Source: Dimargaris cristalligena
Lineage: Eukaryota; Kickxellomycota; Dimargaritomycetes; Dimargaritales; Dimargaritaceae
Direction: 5' to 3'
NCBI GenBank assembly: GCA_027576995.1
Contig: JANBQC010000196.1
Span: 8,649 to 44,014 of the forward strand
DNA: 35,366 nucleotides
Shown here: piece after piece, positions 9,668-20,412 of the stretch
Position numbering within the stretch: position 1 is the first letter of the stretch
Layout of the letters: every line of letters begins with the position of its first letter
Position numbers and translations under genes: made by a program
Notes under the pieces: model-generated
What the model was told of the DNA's origin: nothing
Database searches by the model: none
The model's input: only the letters and a program-made list of their open reading frames with translations

Positions 9668-11219
9668 TGAAAATTGGAGTTTTACGGGACTTACATCAAG
9701 CCAGGGTATGGAATCAGCAGTGTCGCTCCTGGAGTTAATACTGGAGGTCTTTCTGGTGTATGAATAATGCTTTCTAATTGGTATCGGGAACTGCCCCCAT
9801 TAATCTTCGCACCCCGGATTTTTCCGCGGTATTGACGCTACTACCTATGTAAGGAGCCTCCATTTAGATGTATTTGCGTACTTTGCTGATGATCGTTCAC
9901 CTTCCCGAAACTGTCTATTTTAACATGATATTACCGATTAGCCTTCCTCCGTGCTGCCGGATCTCTATAGATAAAGAGTAGTCTATAAGCGACATCTCTT
10001 CACTCCTAGTAGGTATTTTTACAGCTGTGCCGGTGTTTACCCCCGGAGCTGGTTGGGCTTCTGTATCTGAGTTTCAGATTTTAAGCCTACCCATCCATTT
10101 GATCTAACTAACCTATTTGTCTGACCCCATTGCTATGCCCCCGACATTGCGAGGCATGAAATTTACAGGACCTTAGGGTATTGGCCTGTTTAACTTTGGA
10201 TGTTTTTATATTATTATTATTATTTTTTGAAATGGCACTGAACCATTAAATGATCATTATCGGGAAGATCCTGCTAAAGGCAACGAGCTAGAATCAATTA
10301 TACTGATATAGCGAACATCGACTTAATATTGCGTCTAAAGTACGAGAGTGAAGGCGGTGACGATGGAAGACTATGAGAACCCTACGTTTTACTTAGTCAG
10401 CGTGGGTAAGGGAAGAATAGCCACTCAAGACGAAGGCTGAATAGAAATGAAGATCACCCAGCGTGTAGGATATTTGCGGTTTCCGCTTCCACCACCTTCG
10501 AACTCCGGTTAATATATTGCATCGTGTGTATTCCGAATAGGAGGGACGTGGCTTAACCTATGGCTAGATGATAAAAGACTTCATACTCTATTCATGGACC
10601 CAGCACAAAATGAGGGATGCTAACTGTACCATCGCCAATAGATATAACCAACCTCACTTACCAATTACCCAAGAATATAATCACATTTTTCGTTGAGCTA
10701 ATTCCGTATTCTTGACAGTTTCCTTGGAAGGAATTTCCCGACACAGCATGGCGCAAAAATTATGTGCCCGGAAAAGAGACTCAAAGAGACAGTCTTCGTT
10801 TTTTTAGGGGGGACACGCTGTCAAAATAGGTATGAGTTTGGAAGTCGAGTCTGATTAATATAGCCACCATCACCACATGGCCAAGAGTACTGCTCAACCT
10901 ACAAGGGTTCCGATTGATACACCAATACACATTATCTAAAAATAAGGGACATAGAGCATGGCCCACTCTGTACATTATCACATCAAGTTTATTTATTACA
11001 TCGGTGGCTATTAGAACTTCGGGTAATTGGGAGGCCAAAAGCCGGAAAACTTAAATCGATTAACCAGCGCGTTGGCAAAATACATCGACATGGACTTGGC
11101 CCAGTTGAACCAGGAGGGACTAGACGGAGCAAAATATCCGATAAATACCCCACTACCTCCTCCCATGGCGACGGTATCGATAGTGACCCTCCCCCCCCTC
11201 ACCATTCGGCAGTACGAAT
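9668..11219. other. Gene-free stretch up to the CHTOP-like gene
   Basis: AT-rich with dense stop codons in all frames up to about 10780. It includes a TTA trinucleotide run at 10208-10223. The frames near 10781-11205 have no family signature. The last ~200 bp would be the 3' flank of the minus-strand gene that ends at 11220. Confidence 0.5.
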
Positions 11220-12225
11220 TTAGGCCTCAGGGGCATCCCCCATGTAGTCGTCCAAGTCAGCGTCCAGTTTGTTTTTGGCGTGACCTTCGTCCTGCATCAT
11301 ATACGAGTCCAGGTCTTCATCGAGATTATCCTTCGAGGCCGGCTTGGCTTCGGGCTTCTTGGTGCCCTTGCCACTGCGACGACTCCTCGAGCCGGCCTTC
11401 TTGGCACCTGAGGCAGAGGCCGGTTTCTTGGCCTTGATTGACTGCCGGGGGCTGGCGGCGGACTGAGATTTGGAGGCGATAACATTGCGAATAGCCTTCT
11501 TAATGATTTTAGAGGAGGTGCCAGGAGTGGTGGCGGCATCCGCCTGGCCTGAGGTACGGCCCGGGCGTCCACGGCGGCCCGCAGACTTGTTCAAGGACTG
11601 CTCGACGATGGTACGCCTATCTTTCTTGGTCGTGGGCTCCGCACCCCGGCGGTTCTTCATTTGTTGGCTGAACCGGTCGCTGCTGGACTTGGCCTGGTAC
11701 TCATCCCGGCGCTTCTTGTTAAGGGCGGCAATTCTGAGGTCCGAAGGCAAGGGTGAAGGTAGATTTGGAGAAGAAGGGAAGTAAAAAAATAATTATTATA
11801 AATATAAAGAGACGCGACAAGGGCTATGGGCGTTAGCAAGGGCACGACGGAGAGTGGTTCCATACGACGTGCACTGGGGCAGAATGGGGGCGGGAGGGAC
11901 ACCCGTCTAGGATTCTCTGCTTGTAGTTTAGGCGTTCGATCACGGTTAGAGGGTTGATCACTACGCGCCTGCCGGTAACCGTCAGCACCGTCTCTGTCCA
12001 TTGTGGATCCCCATGGGCCTGAGGCGGATCAAGTAAATGACTAAAAGACAGGCCAGGTAGTCTATAACAGGCATCTGCTTATAACTACACTGAATAACGT
12101 TGACCCCCCCTCCTCCCCCCGGAACGAAGTAGGCAGGGAGCCGTGGATTGAAGCAGTTTGGAAGAATTAGCCTACCGGTCACTAAGAGTGGTGGTGGTGC
12201 CTGAGACGGAGTTGGAGCCGGCCAT
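11220..12225 (-). CDS. CHTOP/FoP-like mRNA-export factor, two exons
   Basis: Predicted join of exon 1 (12225-12176) and exon 2 (11733-11220), giving about 187 residues. Exon 1 starts at an ATG in the context AACATGG. The donor GTAGGC and the acceptor CCTCAG split an Arg codon in phase. The C terminus carries two LDxDLDxYM motifs (NLDEDLDSYM and KLDADLDDYM), the hallmark of the FoP C-terminal duplication, whose similar motif in CHTOP and Aly contacts the helicase UAP56. Near the N terminus, DRFSQQMKNRRG resembles the SLNERFTNMLKNK segment of CHTOP. Between them lie a GRRGRPGR patch and a Lys/Ser/Ala-rich basic stretch suited to RNA binding. There is no RRM, which argues against Aly/REF. Likely role: a nuclear mRNA-export adaptor in the TREX pathway. 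The frame opens only on TTG without exon 1, which supports the splice. The family call rests on short motifs. Confidence 0.65.
11734..12175 (-). other. Predicted intron of the CHTOP-like gene
   Basis: 442 nt, long relative to the other introns here. It starts GTAGGC and ends CCTCAG after a pyrimidine-rich tract. It contains an open stretch beginning at the ATG at 12001 that could be an alternative first exon, though I see no good donor to connect it in phase. Confidence 0.55.
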
Positions 12226-13112
12226 GTTGCGCGAAGGGTCAGAGATGACGCTGGAAGGAAATAGAAACGCGGAGTAAATCGAAATGAACGGAGTAAGCAA
12301 AAAAAAAACGAACGAATGAAAACACAGATGGGGAAACAAAGAACACGCTAGGTGGGGCAATGAATACGAGCTAAACTAAATAACACGGCGGAAAAAAGTA
12401 ACTGGAAGAAAGTATTTTGTTAGAGGAGGGGAATAATCAAGAAGAGCGAGTCGCAAGTAAGGATTAGGCCACGGGCTGCCGTAATTTATAGGCAGGGGTA
12501 GTCCGCCCAGCTCTGTCTGCTACATAAATATGAAATACTCGTGTCACCCGCATATAACTTCTATGCAGCATATACACACCTGACCAATGTATATAACTCT
12601 TCCAAAAACACCACCAAAGGCTAGGAAACTTGTCCTCCGTGGCACCCAATACCATTATTGGCTGTACGGCAAAATCATCTTAAACAAGATGGTAGACCAG
12701 GAGGATCTACCAAATTTCATTTGGTGATTGGAAAAATACAACCCCGAAATTTCCGCCTTGGCTCAATAAAGCCGCGGTCATTTACGTTCCATATTAGCCC
12801 GAAATAAATTGAACTTCCAATCAAACCCCAGTGGTGTTCCCTATAGGGAGTGGCAACAGGAACACCCCCAAATGTACCTCCGCTACACCCTCCACCAACG
12901 CCCCCAAAATCAAAATAAGACACCGGGACTTTGAAGCTGGACGCTTCTCCCAGGTAATCCACCCCCTCCGTCACTCGAACGACCAATATAACCACGCCTG
13001 TTAATCATATTCGCTAAATAAAATTACTTCATTTAAGTATTGGACTCCGTCGAGTAATTTAATGCACCGGAAACGCTGTATATGTAGGGGCCTTTATATA
13101 AGTATACCTATA
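12226..13112. other. Intergenic region between CHTOP-like gene and Mtc1
   Basis: No gene seen. This is the promoter side of the CHTOP-like gene (A-rich near 12300 on the plus strand, so T-rich on the coding strand) and the 3' side of the Mtc1 gene. Frames at 12464-12655 and 12717-12995 have no recognisable content. Confidence 0.5.
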
Positions 13113-14988
13113 TCAGGCCGGTGCCGAGGCCTCTTCTGAAGCCGGGTGCTCCGTGGTCGGCGACGTCGGATGGTGCTTCGGATACACAATCATAAAGTCG
13201 TGGGCCAGTGACTTGGTGGTCAGGCCTATCACGTCTTGAACAATCTCGTACTCCAGACTGTCGGCGTCTTTGACACTTCCGACCCAGGTATCCAGCGTGA
13301 TGGACTGGGATATGGTCCGCGCCTCAATCTGCCGCAGGGGGTCGAACAAGAGGCCGCAAATAAAGATGCTTGAAACACTCGAGGCCGGAGCAGCCATGCA
13401 TGGCTGGAGGACTATTAACACCGCACAATGGGGCGATTTGAGGGGGTGGTGGGGGTTACGCTCAATCTCTTCTTTCCGCTTCTCAGCAGCACGACACAGC
13501 CCCGATCGATCGGTTGTTATCATTTCTTCGAGAATCGACTGTGGTACAAGTAGGGGCGAATTAGAGAAAAAGGCAATACTGGTTAGTGATTAGTTCTTAA
13601 GTCGCGGCAGTCGACTTGGTATCCCCACAACCAAACTCGGCATAACCACCCGAAGCCGAAGTGCTATATATATATATATATATATATGAGATATTCGCAC
13701 GTTCAAAAATTGCAGTTCGAATAAAATTATATTACCTGGGCCTTTGCAAATCCAGCCTCAATACCCTTTGGAACGATAAATTTATGGCCGGCCTCGGCAT
13801 GTAACTCTTTAGCCTTGGCGAAAGATTGGGATGGCTTCACCAGTACTTCCGCTGGGCTGAATCGCTCGACAACGGCATCAAATTCGCGGTAAATCAGGTG
13901 GCTGAGACTGTCTGCACCGGGCAGGTTGGCCGCGTAGGCAACATTGAATACGCCGTTATCCTCAAGAGGTGGGGCAATGGTGTCAATTACGGAGTTAACG
14001 GAGCTTCGGAGATTTGTTCCTGGAAAAACCCAAGCAGGAAAGGGGAAGAAGGAAGCCCGAGGTAAGGTATACGGAGGTGGAGTTAACAGGCTTGTAACAG
14101 GGGATGTTCAAAGACCTGACAAGCGACAGACCGCCAGGTTCATTCGGAATAATGCTAGCATTAGACAAATCCTGCGCCGCAGACAATGGCAGCCCGTTAT
14201 TTGTAATAACTAATTGACGCCGAGGAATAAAAATACGAGTTCGACGAGGCCAGTGGGAACTAATCAGTGAGCCCATCTGCTTACTTACCGATTCGCCCTA
14301 GCCGTTCACCCAGATTCAAGGCACCGATGTGGTGATTGATATGGCGGTGATGTTCACTGGCCCGGACGGTGTCGAGGGTTCCCTTGGCGGCCGAGTAAGT
14401 GGATTGCACATAATTATTGTTCGAAGCCATGTTGACCTGAGACTTAACGATATGGGAGGTGGAGTTCCACAGTCCGTTCCAAGACCAGCTAGGTTCGGCA
14501 GCAGCCGGGGGGTCTGCTTGGGTGGTCACAGTTGTGGACGTGGAAGGGTTCGAGGTGGTGGTGGTGGTGGCAGCTGCTGGACGAGCTGGGGTAGGCGGGG
14601 GAATCTGAGAGGTGGTCGGGGGAGTCGGGCTGGCGTTGAGAGAATTCTGGGCCGATTCGGTCAAGTCGTCAATGAATTTAAGCATGTCCTGGTGGTCCGT
14701 AGTTTTAGTAAAAGAGGACGAGGCCACGGCTGGGGTTGGGGTTGGGTTTGGGTTTGGAGTTAAGGCTGGGGGGGAACCAGCCGCCAAGCTACTCGGAGGG
14801 GCGGCGGGGTCCACCAGTTTAGTTCCAGGTGAAACCCGGCCCGGCTGCCCCGCATCCCCCTCGGTTGGTGAGGTCGCGGAAGCTTCGATGGGGTCCACCT
14901 CGTCTGGGACATCGGTAAGGTCAAGACTCTCCAGAAACTCCAGAACATCCTCCTTTCGATGGCGGGTAGTAGCGGGGTTAGTAGCCAT
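13113..14988 (-). CDS. MTC1: Mtc1-like protein, three exons
   Basis: Predicted exons 14988-14289, 14019-13736 and 13538-13113, giving 469 residues; yeast Mtc1 is of similar length. Phases agree at both junctions. Exon 1 encodes the N-terminal EDVLEFLESLDLTD motif, a long Ser/Thr/Pro linker and the family hallmark SWSWNGLWNSTSHIVKSQVN, ending at LGRIG. Exon 2 continues TNLRSSVNSVIDTIAPP, matching the 'IAPPI' core of the family (Pfam DUF5427/Mtc1). Exon 3 has the conserved VLIVLQP, LLFDP and TISQSITLDTW blocks. In yeast, loss of Mtc1 is synthetic with a telomere-capping defect, and the protein has been associated with COPI vesicles; its molecular role is unclear. The ATG context is AACCATGG. 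Repetitive Pro/Asn/Thr codons in the linker come from simple repeats (GGGTTT, GGT). The three-exon model is deduced from splice signals and family similarity only. Confidence 0.85.
13539..13735 (-). other. Predicted Mtc1 intron 2 with (TA)n repeat
   Basis: 197 nt, from donor GTAATA to acceptor CCACAG. A consensus CTAAC branch point lies about 43 nt before the acceptor (13586-13582). A TA microsatellite occupies 13665-13687. Confidence 0.75.
13665..13687. repeat. (TA)n microsatellite inside Mtc1 intron 2
   Basis: About 11 TA units. Its intronic position explains why the reading frame is unaffected. Confidence 0.9.
14020..14288 (-). other. Predicted Mtc1 intron 1
   Basis: 269 nt with a textbook donor (G|GTAAGT) and acceptor TTCCAG after a pyrimidine-rich stretch. 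Removing it joins a split Gly codon and restores the conserved family sequence across the junction. Confidence 0.8.
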
Positions 14989-16651
14989 GGTTAAACGTGT
15001 CAGTGATAGAAGTGATTAATAACAATATATATATATATTGTACAAGTGAAATGAACAGAAATTAAGAGGATGAGAGGGTAACTGCATAGACTTTGAATGT
15101 CTCGGGCTGGGCGAGTATGGCAGTAAAAGGTCGGGTGCATCCAACAAAGGTTAGTCTTGCGAAATTGCACCAATACCCGTTCGCTCATCCCCCTGTAAAC
15201 AGCTGGGGGCGCTATACTACCACCACCACCACTACTACTACGTGGGACGCTTTCTTTCTCGGTGAGGTCGTTTTCTAGATAAAACGGGGCATTGAATGAA
15301 CTTGAACTTGGCCTGCGAATATCCCAGCCGTATGCAGGATGGTTCGGTGGTATGTACATGTAAATAATACCAAGTTGAATGGGATACCAGACCCTGTCTA
15401 CACTAGCTCATATGGGTGACCCTATTTACTTGTGAGAGGCAAGCTCCTCCACAACGGAAAACGGGGAAAGGTCTCAAAGATGAGCAGTAAAGCCCATATT
15501 CCGTGAATTTAGGGATAGTACAGTAAAGCCACTTGGTTTGGCCAGATTTATGAGGGGAAAAAATGAAGGGAATATAATCAACTCATGCTGTATATAGGGA
15601 ATACCATGGCTCTGAGAGGGAGGCTAGTGGAAAGCAAAGAACGACCGATTATGGGGCCCGGAAAAGCGGGTTTGTTGGACGAAGATACGCTCAATGGATC
15701 AGCCTTTCATAAAGTCAGATCATCGACTCTAAATAATGACTGAGCGGCGAAGGCGATAAAGTACAGGGGGATATTCACGGCCTTTGACAAAGGTGAAATC
15801 ATCGGGGTTTGTTCGACTCTCGAGTGTGTTCACATTGGTTAGAATTAGAGCGACTATTAGTCCGCAAGGATGATGTATATCTAATGATTTGAGGGTTAAT
15901 ATTTATTATTGATTTTTGTAATAGCGGAGGGGGCACCTTGCTCGGCAAGAATCTATTCAGATAGCTGTGTGAATGATGTGGGATGGGGTGATTAGTGAAA
16001 AGGAATGAATATATAGGCAAGTGATTGAAAAAAGGGTCGGGAGGTTGGATAACTATAGGTACTAGGAGGGGGGTGGTCGGATGAAACAGGTATGGATGGG
16101 TCGCTGACTTGGAGTGTTCGAGACGTCGATTCAAAGTTCAAGAATGACGGGAATGGAAAAAACAGAAAAAGAATGATGACATTTAGGGTTGGTAAAAAGG
16201 ATGGAATAGGATAGCTGAATATGTGTGAAGGAGAAGGGGAATATATAAAAATAGAATCGGCAACATAAGAATTGCAGTAAAGTAGGGGAAGGGAGGGGGG
16301 TATTTAGAAAGGGAAATTTACAGGGTTTGTACATATCGATACAGGGAACAGAAAGAGGGTAACAATAATAGCAGGGCCAAGAAATTCAAGGTATAATAAT
16401 AGTAGGCTAGTCGGTTTGGTGGTCTTGCCGAGTAGGGGGACAACCGTGGCACAGAATAAGGGGGGTGGGACAGAGGTTGCTAAGCAGTAGCAACGGCAGT
16501 TAAGTAATAAAAAAGGGGGTGGTGGAGAAAGGCTGGCCGCACAGTAGCAGCGTCAGACAAAAAAAGGTCAGCCACAATAGTTTTGGGGGTGTCGTAAATA
16601 ATAAATAGGTATAAGAAAACATACTAAAACTATATAGGGGAAATCTCTAGA
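14989..16651. other. Intergenic region between Mtc1 and the CreA-like gene
   Basis: No gene seen. The left part is the Mtc1 promoter side, with a TA-rich stretch (TATATATATAT) near 15028-15039. The right part, purine-rich on the plus strand, is the probable 3' flank of the repressor gene. Minus-strand frames at 15799-16334 are hydrophobic and Phe/Pro-rich, typical of translated pyrimidine-rich DNA, and I do not accept them. Confidence 0.5.
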
Positions 16652-17656
16652 TTATACGAAGACGGGTTGCATCTTAAAGGAAGATGTGGCTAAAACGCAT
16701 TTGGCATTGGGGGTGGGCAGCACGCGCGACTGGCGCTGCAGGGGAGACTCAATAATTTCCAAGATACTCAGACAGGGCTGGGATTGGGTATCAGTCCGCG
16801 AGGACATGTCCGAGTGACGGAGAATGGGGGACGACTCCAAAGAAGAGAGCAGGGGGAAGTCGGCCGAGTCGCTGGAGGCAGTAGAAGAGGCACGATAGCG
16901 GCTGTTCACGTCCTCGGGGTATCCCGACGCCGAGTGAGTCGAGGCGGTTTCGTCGTCGCTGCTGTAGGCCGAGTTGCTGATGGAGCTGTCCAAGTGCTGG
17001 ACGCTCGGGAGGGTAATCACCGAGGCCGAGCGGGGACGGTAGAGGGCGGGCAGGGCCAGGCCGGGGGAGGTGGGCGAGTTAAGCTGCGAGTTCAGCGACG
17101 GCAGACGGGGCACCGACACGGCGGGAGTCGAAGCCGCGGACGAGTTGGGCGACGGGGTCGGAGGCATGCGGGAATGGTTCACAGGCATAGCAGGATAGGG
17201 GGCATGGCGCCAAGCCGAGCGCGGGGGAGAATAAAAGGGCTTGTCGGTTATCATCACCGACGAAGGGGGGCCGGGGTACGACATGGTGTGGGAACGGGGT
17301 CCGTTAAAGAACGGTAGCATGGGGCCACCGAGAGGCGCCGAGTGCAGGTCGTGGTGGTGGTGATGCGGCGAGGGCCCTCTGAGGAGCGAACCGGAATGAT
17401 ACATGCGGCGATCGCGGCGGGTGGAGTTGGTGTGGGTGCGGCGGTGACGAGTCAGCTCGTCGGACCGGGAGAACCGCTTGTTGCAGCCCGGGAAGTTGCA
17501 GCCGTGGGGCTTTTCGCCGGTGTGGGTGCGGATATGGCGGGTCTGGTGCTCCAGGCGGTAGAAGGCCTTGGGGCACATGGGGCACTGGTAGGGCCGGGGG
17601 GCGTCCTTCTTGCCCTCCTTATGGGGCGCTATGGGGCTGGCTGATAGAGTGTACAT
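16652..17656 (-). CDS. CreA/Mig1-like C2H2 carbon-catabolite repressor
   Basis: A 334-residue protein starting at the ATG at 17656 in a perfect context (GCCACCATG). The frame is open 42 codons further upstream but without an ATG. Two C2H2 fingers sit near the N terminus: C25/C28/H41/H45 and C53/C58/H71/H75. Their recognition helices read RLEHQTR and RSDELTR, the same as in Mig1 and CreA, so the expected DNA site is the GC box SYGGRG. The linker TGEKPH is canonical. The rest is Ser/Pro-rich and disordered, with a Ser-rich block and SSDDETAST and SSDSADF stretches that look phosphorylatable. Family role: nuclear repressor of alternative-carbon genes in glucose, usually controlled by Snf1 phosphorylation and nuclear export. 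The protein is shorter than typical ascomycete CreA (~400 residues). Long G/C-rich and AT-rich regulatory DNA lies upstream. Confidence 0.85.
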   Translation of the reverse strand: MYTLSASPIAPHKEGKKDAPRPYQCPMCPKAFYRLEHQTRHIRTHTGEKPHGCNFPGCNKRFSRSDELTRHRRTHTNSTRRDRRMYHSGSLLRGPSPHHHHHDLHSAPLGGPMLPFFNGPRSHTMSYPGPPSSVMITDKPFYSPPRSAWRHAPYPAMPVNHSRMPPTPSPNSSAASTPAVSVPRLPSLNSQLNSPTSPGLALPALYRPRSASVITLPSVQHLDSSISNSAYSSDDETASTHSASGYPEDVNSRYRASSTASSDSADFPLLSSLESSPILRHSDMSSRTDTQSQPCLSILEIIESPLQRQSRVLPTPNAKCVLATSSFKMQPVFV

Positions 17657-18228
17657 GGTGGCGATTGCTGGTATGTGGGGTGATATATATGGCGGGGGTT
17701 GACGGAAAAGTGGCAGCTGTATGGTGGTGCCAAATTTAGAGCGAAATAGGGAACGATTGGCGCTCCTAATGCTTGGTTGCAATTAACGAAAAGACAAGGC
17801 TAATTAAACGGGGAATTTAAAAAGATTTCGTTGGGAAATAAATGGATGTGGAAGGCTAAAACAGAAGGAGAAATAAAATCAATTGATGAAATACTTTGCT
17901 GCAAAAAGGAATGGTCAGACTGGCTTGAGTGTGACTAACTTAGAAGAATAGATAATCGAAGAGACATAACAGTAATAGAACCGTAATAATAATTATAAAT
18001 ATATATATGTATGTATTTATATTTATCAACAGTAAGAAGGGTCGAGAGGAAGGGAAGAAGGGGAAGGGCAAAAAAAAATAGGAATAGAAGATGTGGACCA
18101 AGAACAAGGAGAGTAGGTATCTCAGAAGCAAGCACGGTGGGCGCCAGATTAAATGGATTCGTGACAGTTAGTCTTCGGTGGGGGCGGGCGGGTAAGGAGT
18201 ATTTATAAGAATGGGCTAGGACGGGCAT
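17657..18228 (-). promoter_or_regulatory. Probable 5' leader and promoter of the CreA-like gene
   Basis: On the minus strand there is no ATG for about 300 nt before the start codon except a 10-codon upstream ORF at 17967-17935. An AT-rich block at 17991-18027 (TATATATATTTATAA on the coding strand) lies just upstream of that uORF and is a candidate TATA region. Whether the uORF is transcribed depends on the start site, which I cannot determine. Confidence 0.4.
17935..17967 (-). CDS. Candidate 10-codon uORF of the CreA-like gene
   Basis: Encodes MSLRLSILLS and then a stop, 279 nt before the main ATG. It is the only ATG-initiated frame in the leader between about 18225 and 17657. There is no evidence of translation; it could restrain expression if the leader starts upstream of it. 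Confidence 0.25.
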   Translation of the reverse strand: MSLRLSILLS

Positions 18229-18241
18229 TGCGCGCGCGCGG
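18229..18241. repeat. (CG)n alternating tract
   Basis: TGCGCGCGCGCGG is a perfect purine/pyrimidine alternation with Z-DNA potential, about 0.6 kb upstream of the CreA-like ATG. Confidence 0.8.
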
Positions 18242-18423
18242 ACCGGGGCCAGGGGTATGGATAAGGGACCTCACAGCCCGCCCAGAGATGAAAGGGGCCC
18301 AGAGCTGGGAACCTACCAATGGGGCCACCCCGTTTTTTTCGCAGTGACGGCTGTGCCATACACATTCACAGAAAGCGGGAGAAAAAATAATAATAACAAT
18401 ACACATGGTCGCTGTAGGGCCGC

Positions 18424-18506
18424 AGGGGAGGGGGGATGGAGGAGGAGAGAGAGGGGGTTGCGCGCGCCCCTTCCCCCTCCCCGCCCTTGCCCTCCCTCCC
18501 CCCCCC
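18424..18506. other. Purine/pyrimidine strand-switch with G-quadruplex-prone arm
   Basis: The plus strand is almost pure purine at 18424-18457 (G-runs of 4, 6 and 5), then CG-alternating at 18460-18466, then almost pure pyrimidine at 18467-18506. The pyrimidine arm gives the minus strand seven runs of three or more G with loops of at most three bases, a canonical G4 pattern. It lies about 0.8 kb upstream of the CreA-like gene. Confidence 0.7.
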
Positions 18507-18586
18507 AAACCACATTTAGAGGGGGGAGGGATTTAAGAAGCCAGGTGCTACCACACCACGAAAAGGCTACCGTATAAACCCAAGGC

Positions 18587-18609
18587 CAGAGAGAGAGAGA
18601 GAGAGAGAG
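18587..18609. repeat. (GA)n microsatellite
   Basis: About 11 GA units in non-coding DNA. Confidence 0.9.
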
Positions 18610-18893
18610 GCACTACAGCTTTGTGTGCCCACTAGTACGACTAACACACGCACGGATACAGAATACCGCACTACCCGACACAAGGAATACCGTGGACCTA
18701 GCCTTTTAACGGAGCTGCCCTGAATATACGGGTGAGGGAAAAAAGGGGGAAGGAGAGAGATATACCACACAGGGCCCTCGAATCATTCGACCCATGAGAA
18801 TGGCTTTGGGCCGGTGGGTCTGTCTGTCTATCCATTGTATAGCTTACTATTGAGTTGGCTTGCTGACGGGCAAGCGCTGTATCATTCACTTGA

Positions 18894-18916
18894 GCGCGCG
18901 CGCGAGAGAGAGAGAG
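18894..18916. repeat. (GC)n followed by (AG)n
   Basis: GCGCGCGCGCG runs directly into AG dinucleotides. The GC part is Z-DNA-prone. Confidence 0.85.
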
Positions 18917-19057
18917 TGAGAGAGACGGACTTCTTCGTATCGGCAGGGACGGGGACCGATGGCAATGAATGGATAGTCTCCCAAGGGCGTATTAAAGTAT
19001 ACGGCACTCTGCCCTGAAGCTAGGCCCTGAGCTACTCACTACTCTGCTCTACCCTGT

Positions 19058-19079
19058 CGCGCACACGCGTGTGTGTATG
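19058..19079. repeat. 22-bp alternating purine/pyrimidine tract with 12-bp palindrome
   Basis: CGCGCACACGCGTGTGTGTA and the next two bases alternate without a break. CACACGCGTGTG inside it is a perfect palindrome. It can adopt Z-DNA or a cruciform. Confidence 0.75.
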
Positions 19080-20412
19080 GAGAAGTGGGTAAAGACGAAG
19101 GCGAGGAAGAATGGGCAATTCATGCCAACAGGCTGGTTTAGTGAGCGCAGTAACCTCGTCTAAGCCATGGATGGGACCGATACAATCTAGGAGGAGGACA
19201 TTGGCCCAAAAAATGCTGCACGGAGTACAGCGTAACCTTTAGGCTTAGTTCCAGAATCCGGTGTGCGACTTGGTGACGGGCGGCTGGAGGTCGGTCTGTC
19301 CTTGGGGGGAAGGTGACGCCTGTGACCGGTGAGCCCAAGATTGGGAACAAGTACCGTACAACCCTCGTTGCCACTTGCTCTACTGCGTTTTATATATAAA
19401 TCTGTAAAAATTAATAAGGGCGGGGGCTTTAATACCCTTTGGTTCGTCGATTTTTCTTCCGCCTCGTGCGAATTACTGCCCCTTCCCCCGTTTACTTTGG
19501 GCGACCATGCTTAATATAATTCCGTAGCCAAGACTCTCTCTCCGGAGCGCCCCCCGCTCTTGTTGCACACACCCGTCCACAAGTAGCGAATGCTCGCATT
19601 TGGGGCAGGCTGGGGTAGGCGGGGAGGGTGTAGACAAAGAGGAGAGGGTTCAACGTAAAACAACCCCGGCCGGCCCACCTACATGCGACGTAAGTGTATG
19701 AGGTTGTCCAGTAATGCAGGCCGGGGGTGAGGCTCCGTCCTAACCGACCCCCTCATTAGAACTGCAGCATCGTTTTTTCCAATGCTTTCACTCCACCCCC
19801 CCCTCACCTTATGCAGCTGTCTTCCGAATGGGTCGTGCAGGCGCCCGCCTTGTGTAATCCTTATGCCGCCTATCGGTTGGCTGCTGCCCTACTTTTCGAC
19901 TATAGGCAACGAAGCGGCCCATCTACATTTTTTTGCATTAAGACGTATATTGAAGTATGCTGGAGTCTGGTTGACCTAACCCATCAATCAAATGCCCTTT
20001 CTTCCTCCTCTGGTGGCCCTCGCTCCCGTCCCCGTCCCCCGCCCTTCGTCCACCACCTTTCCCCATGTGTACTACCACTGCTAATGTCCCACACCCTGAC
20101 TGTGGGTCCAGGAGTCGCCCACTCCATTACCACCACCGCAACCGCTGCTACGGGTGCGGCTAAACAATGCCTAGGCTAATGATGTCGTGGAGGGATTGTG
20201 CGCGAGGGGAGCCGATGGTAGCCGCGACGTCAAGGGGGTGGCTGAGGAATGGTAATTGGAAGGCTCGGTCCAACCAGCATGACGCGGGGGGATAAGACGG
20301 GGTGGACCAAGGGGCCGCCAACGGAATGTGCCGTACGGGGCATCCAGTGTACTCTACTAGCCGCTCGTTAATGAAGGGGAGGGCAGAGGACTAGGTCTGC
20401 TGCTCTTTAGCA

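Noticed and set aside
11657..12001. 114-codon minus-strand frame starting at the ATG at 12001
   Set aside because: It overlaps the CHTOP-like exon in another frame and lies mostly in the predicted intron. It is kept only as a possible alternative first exon.
16784..17644. Plus-strand frames of 177 and 100 codons
   Set aside because: They are antisense shadows of the CreA-like gene, rich in Arg/Gly/Val because the real codons are G/C-biased.
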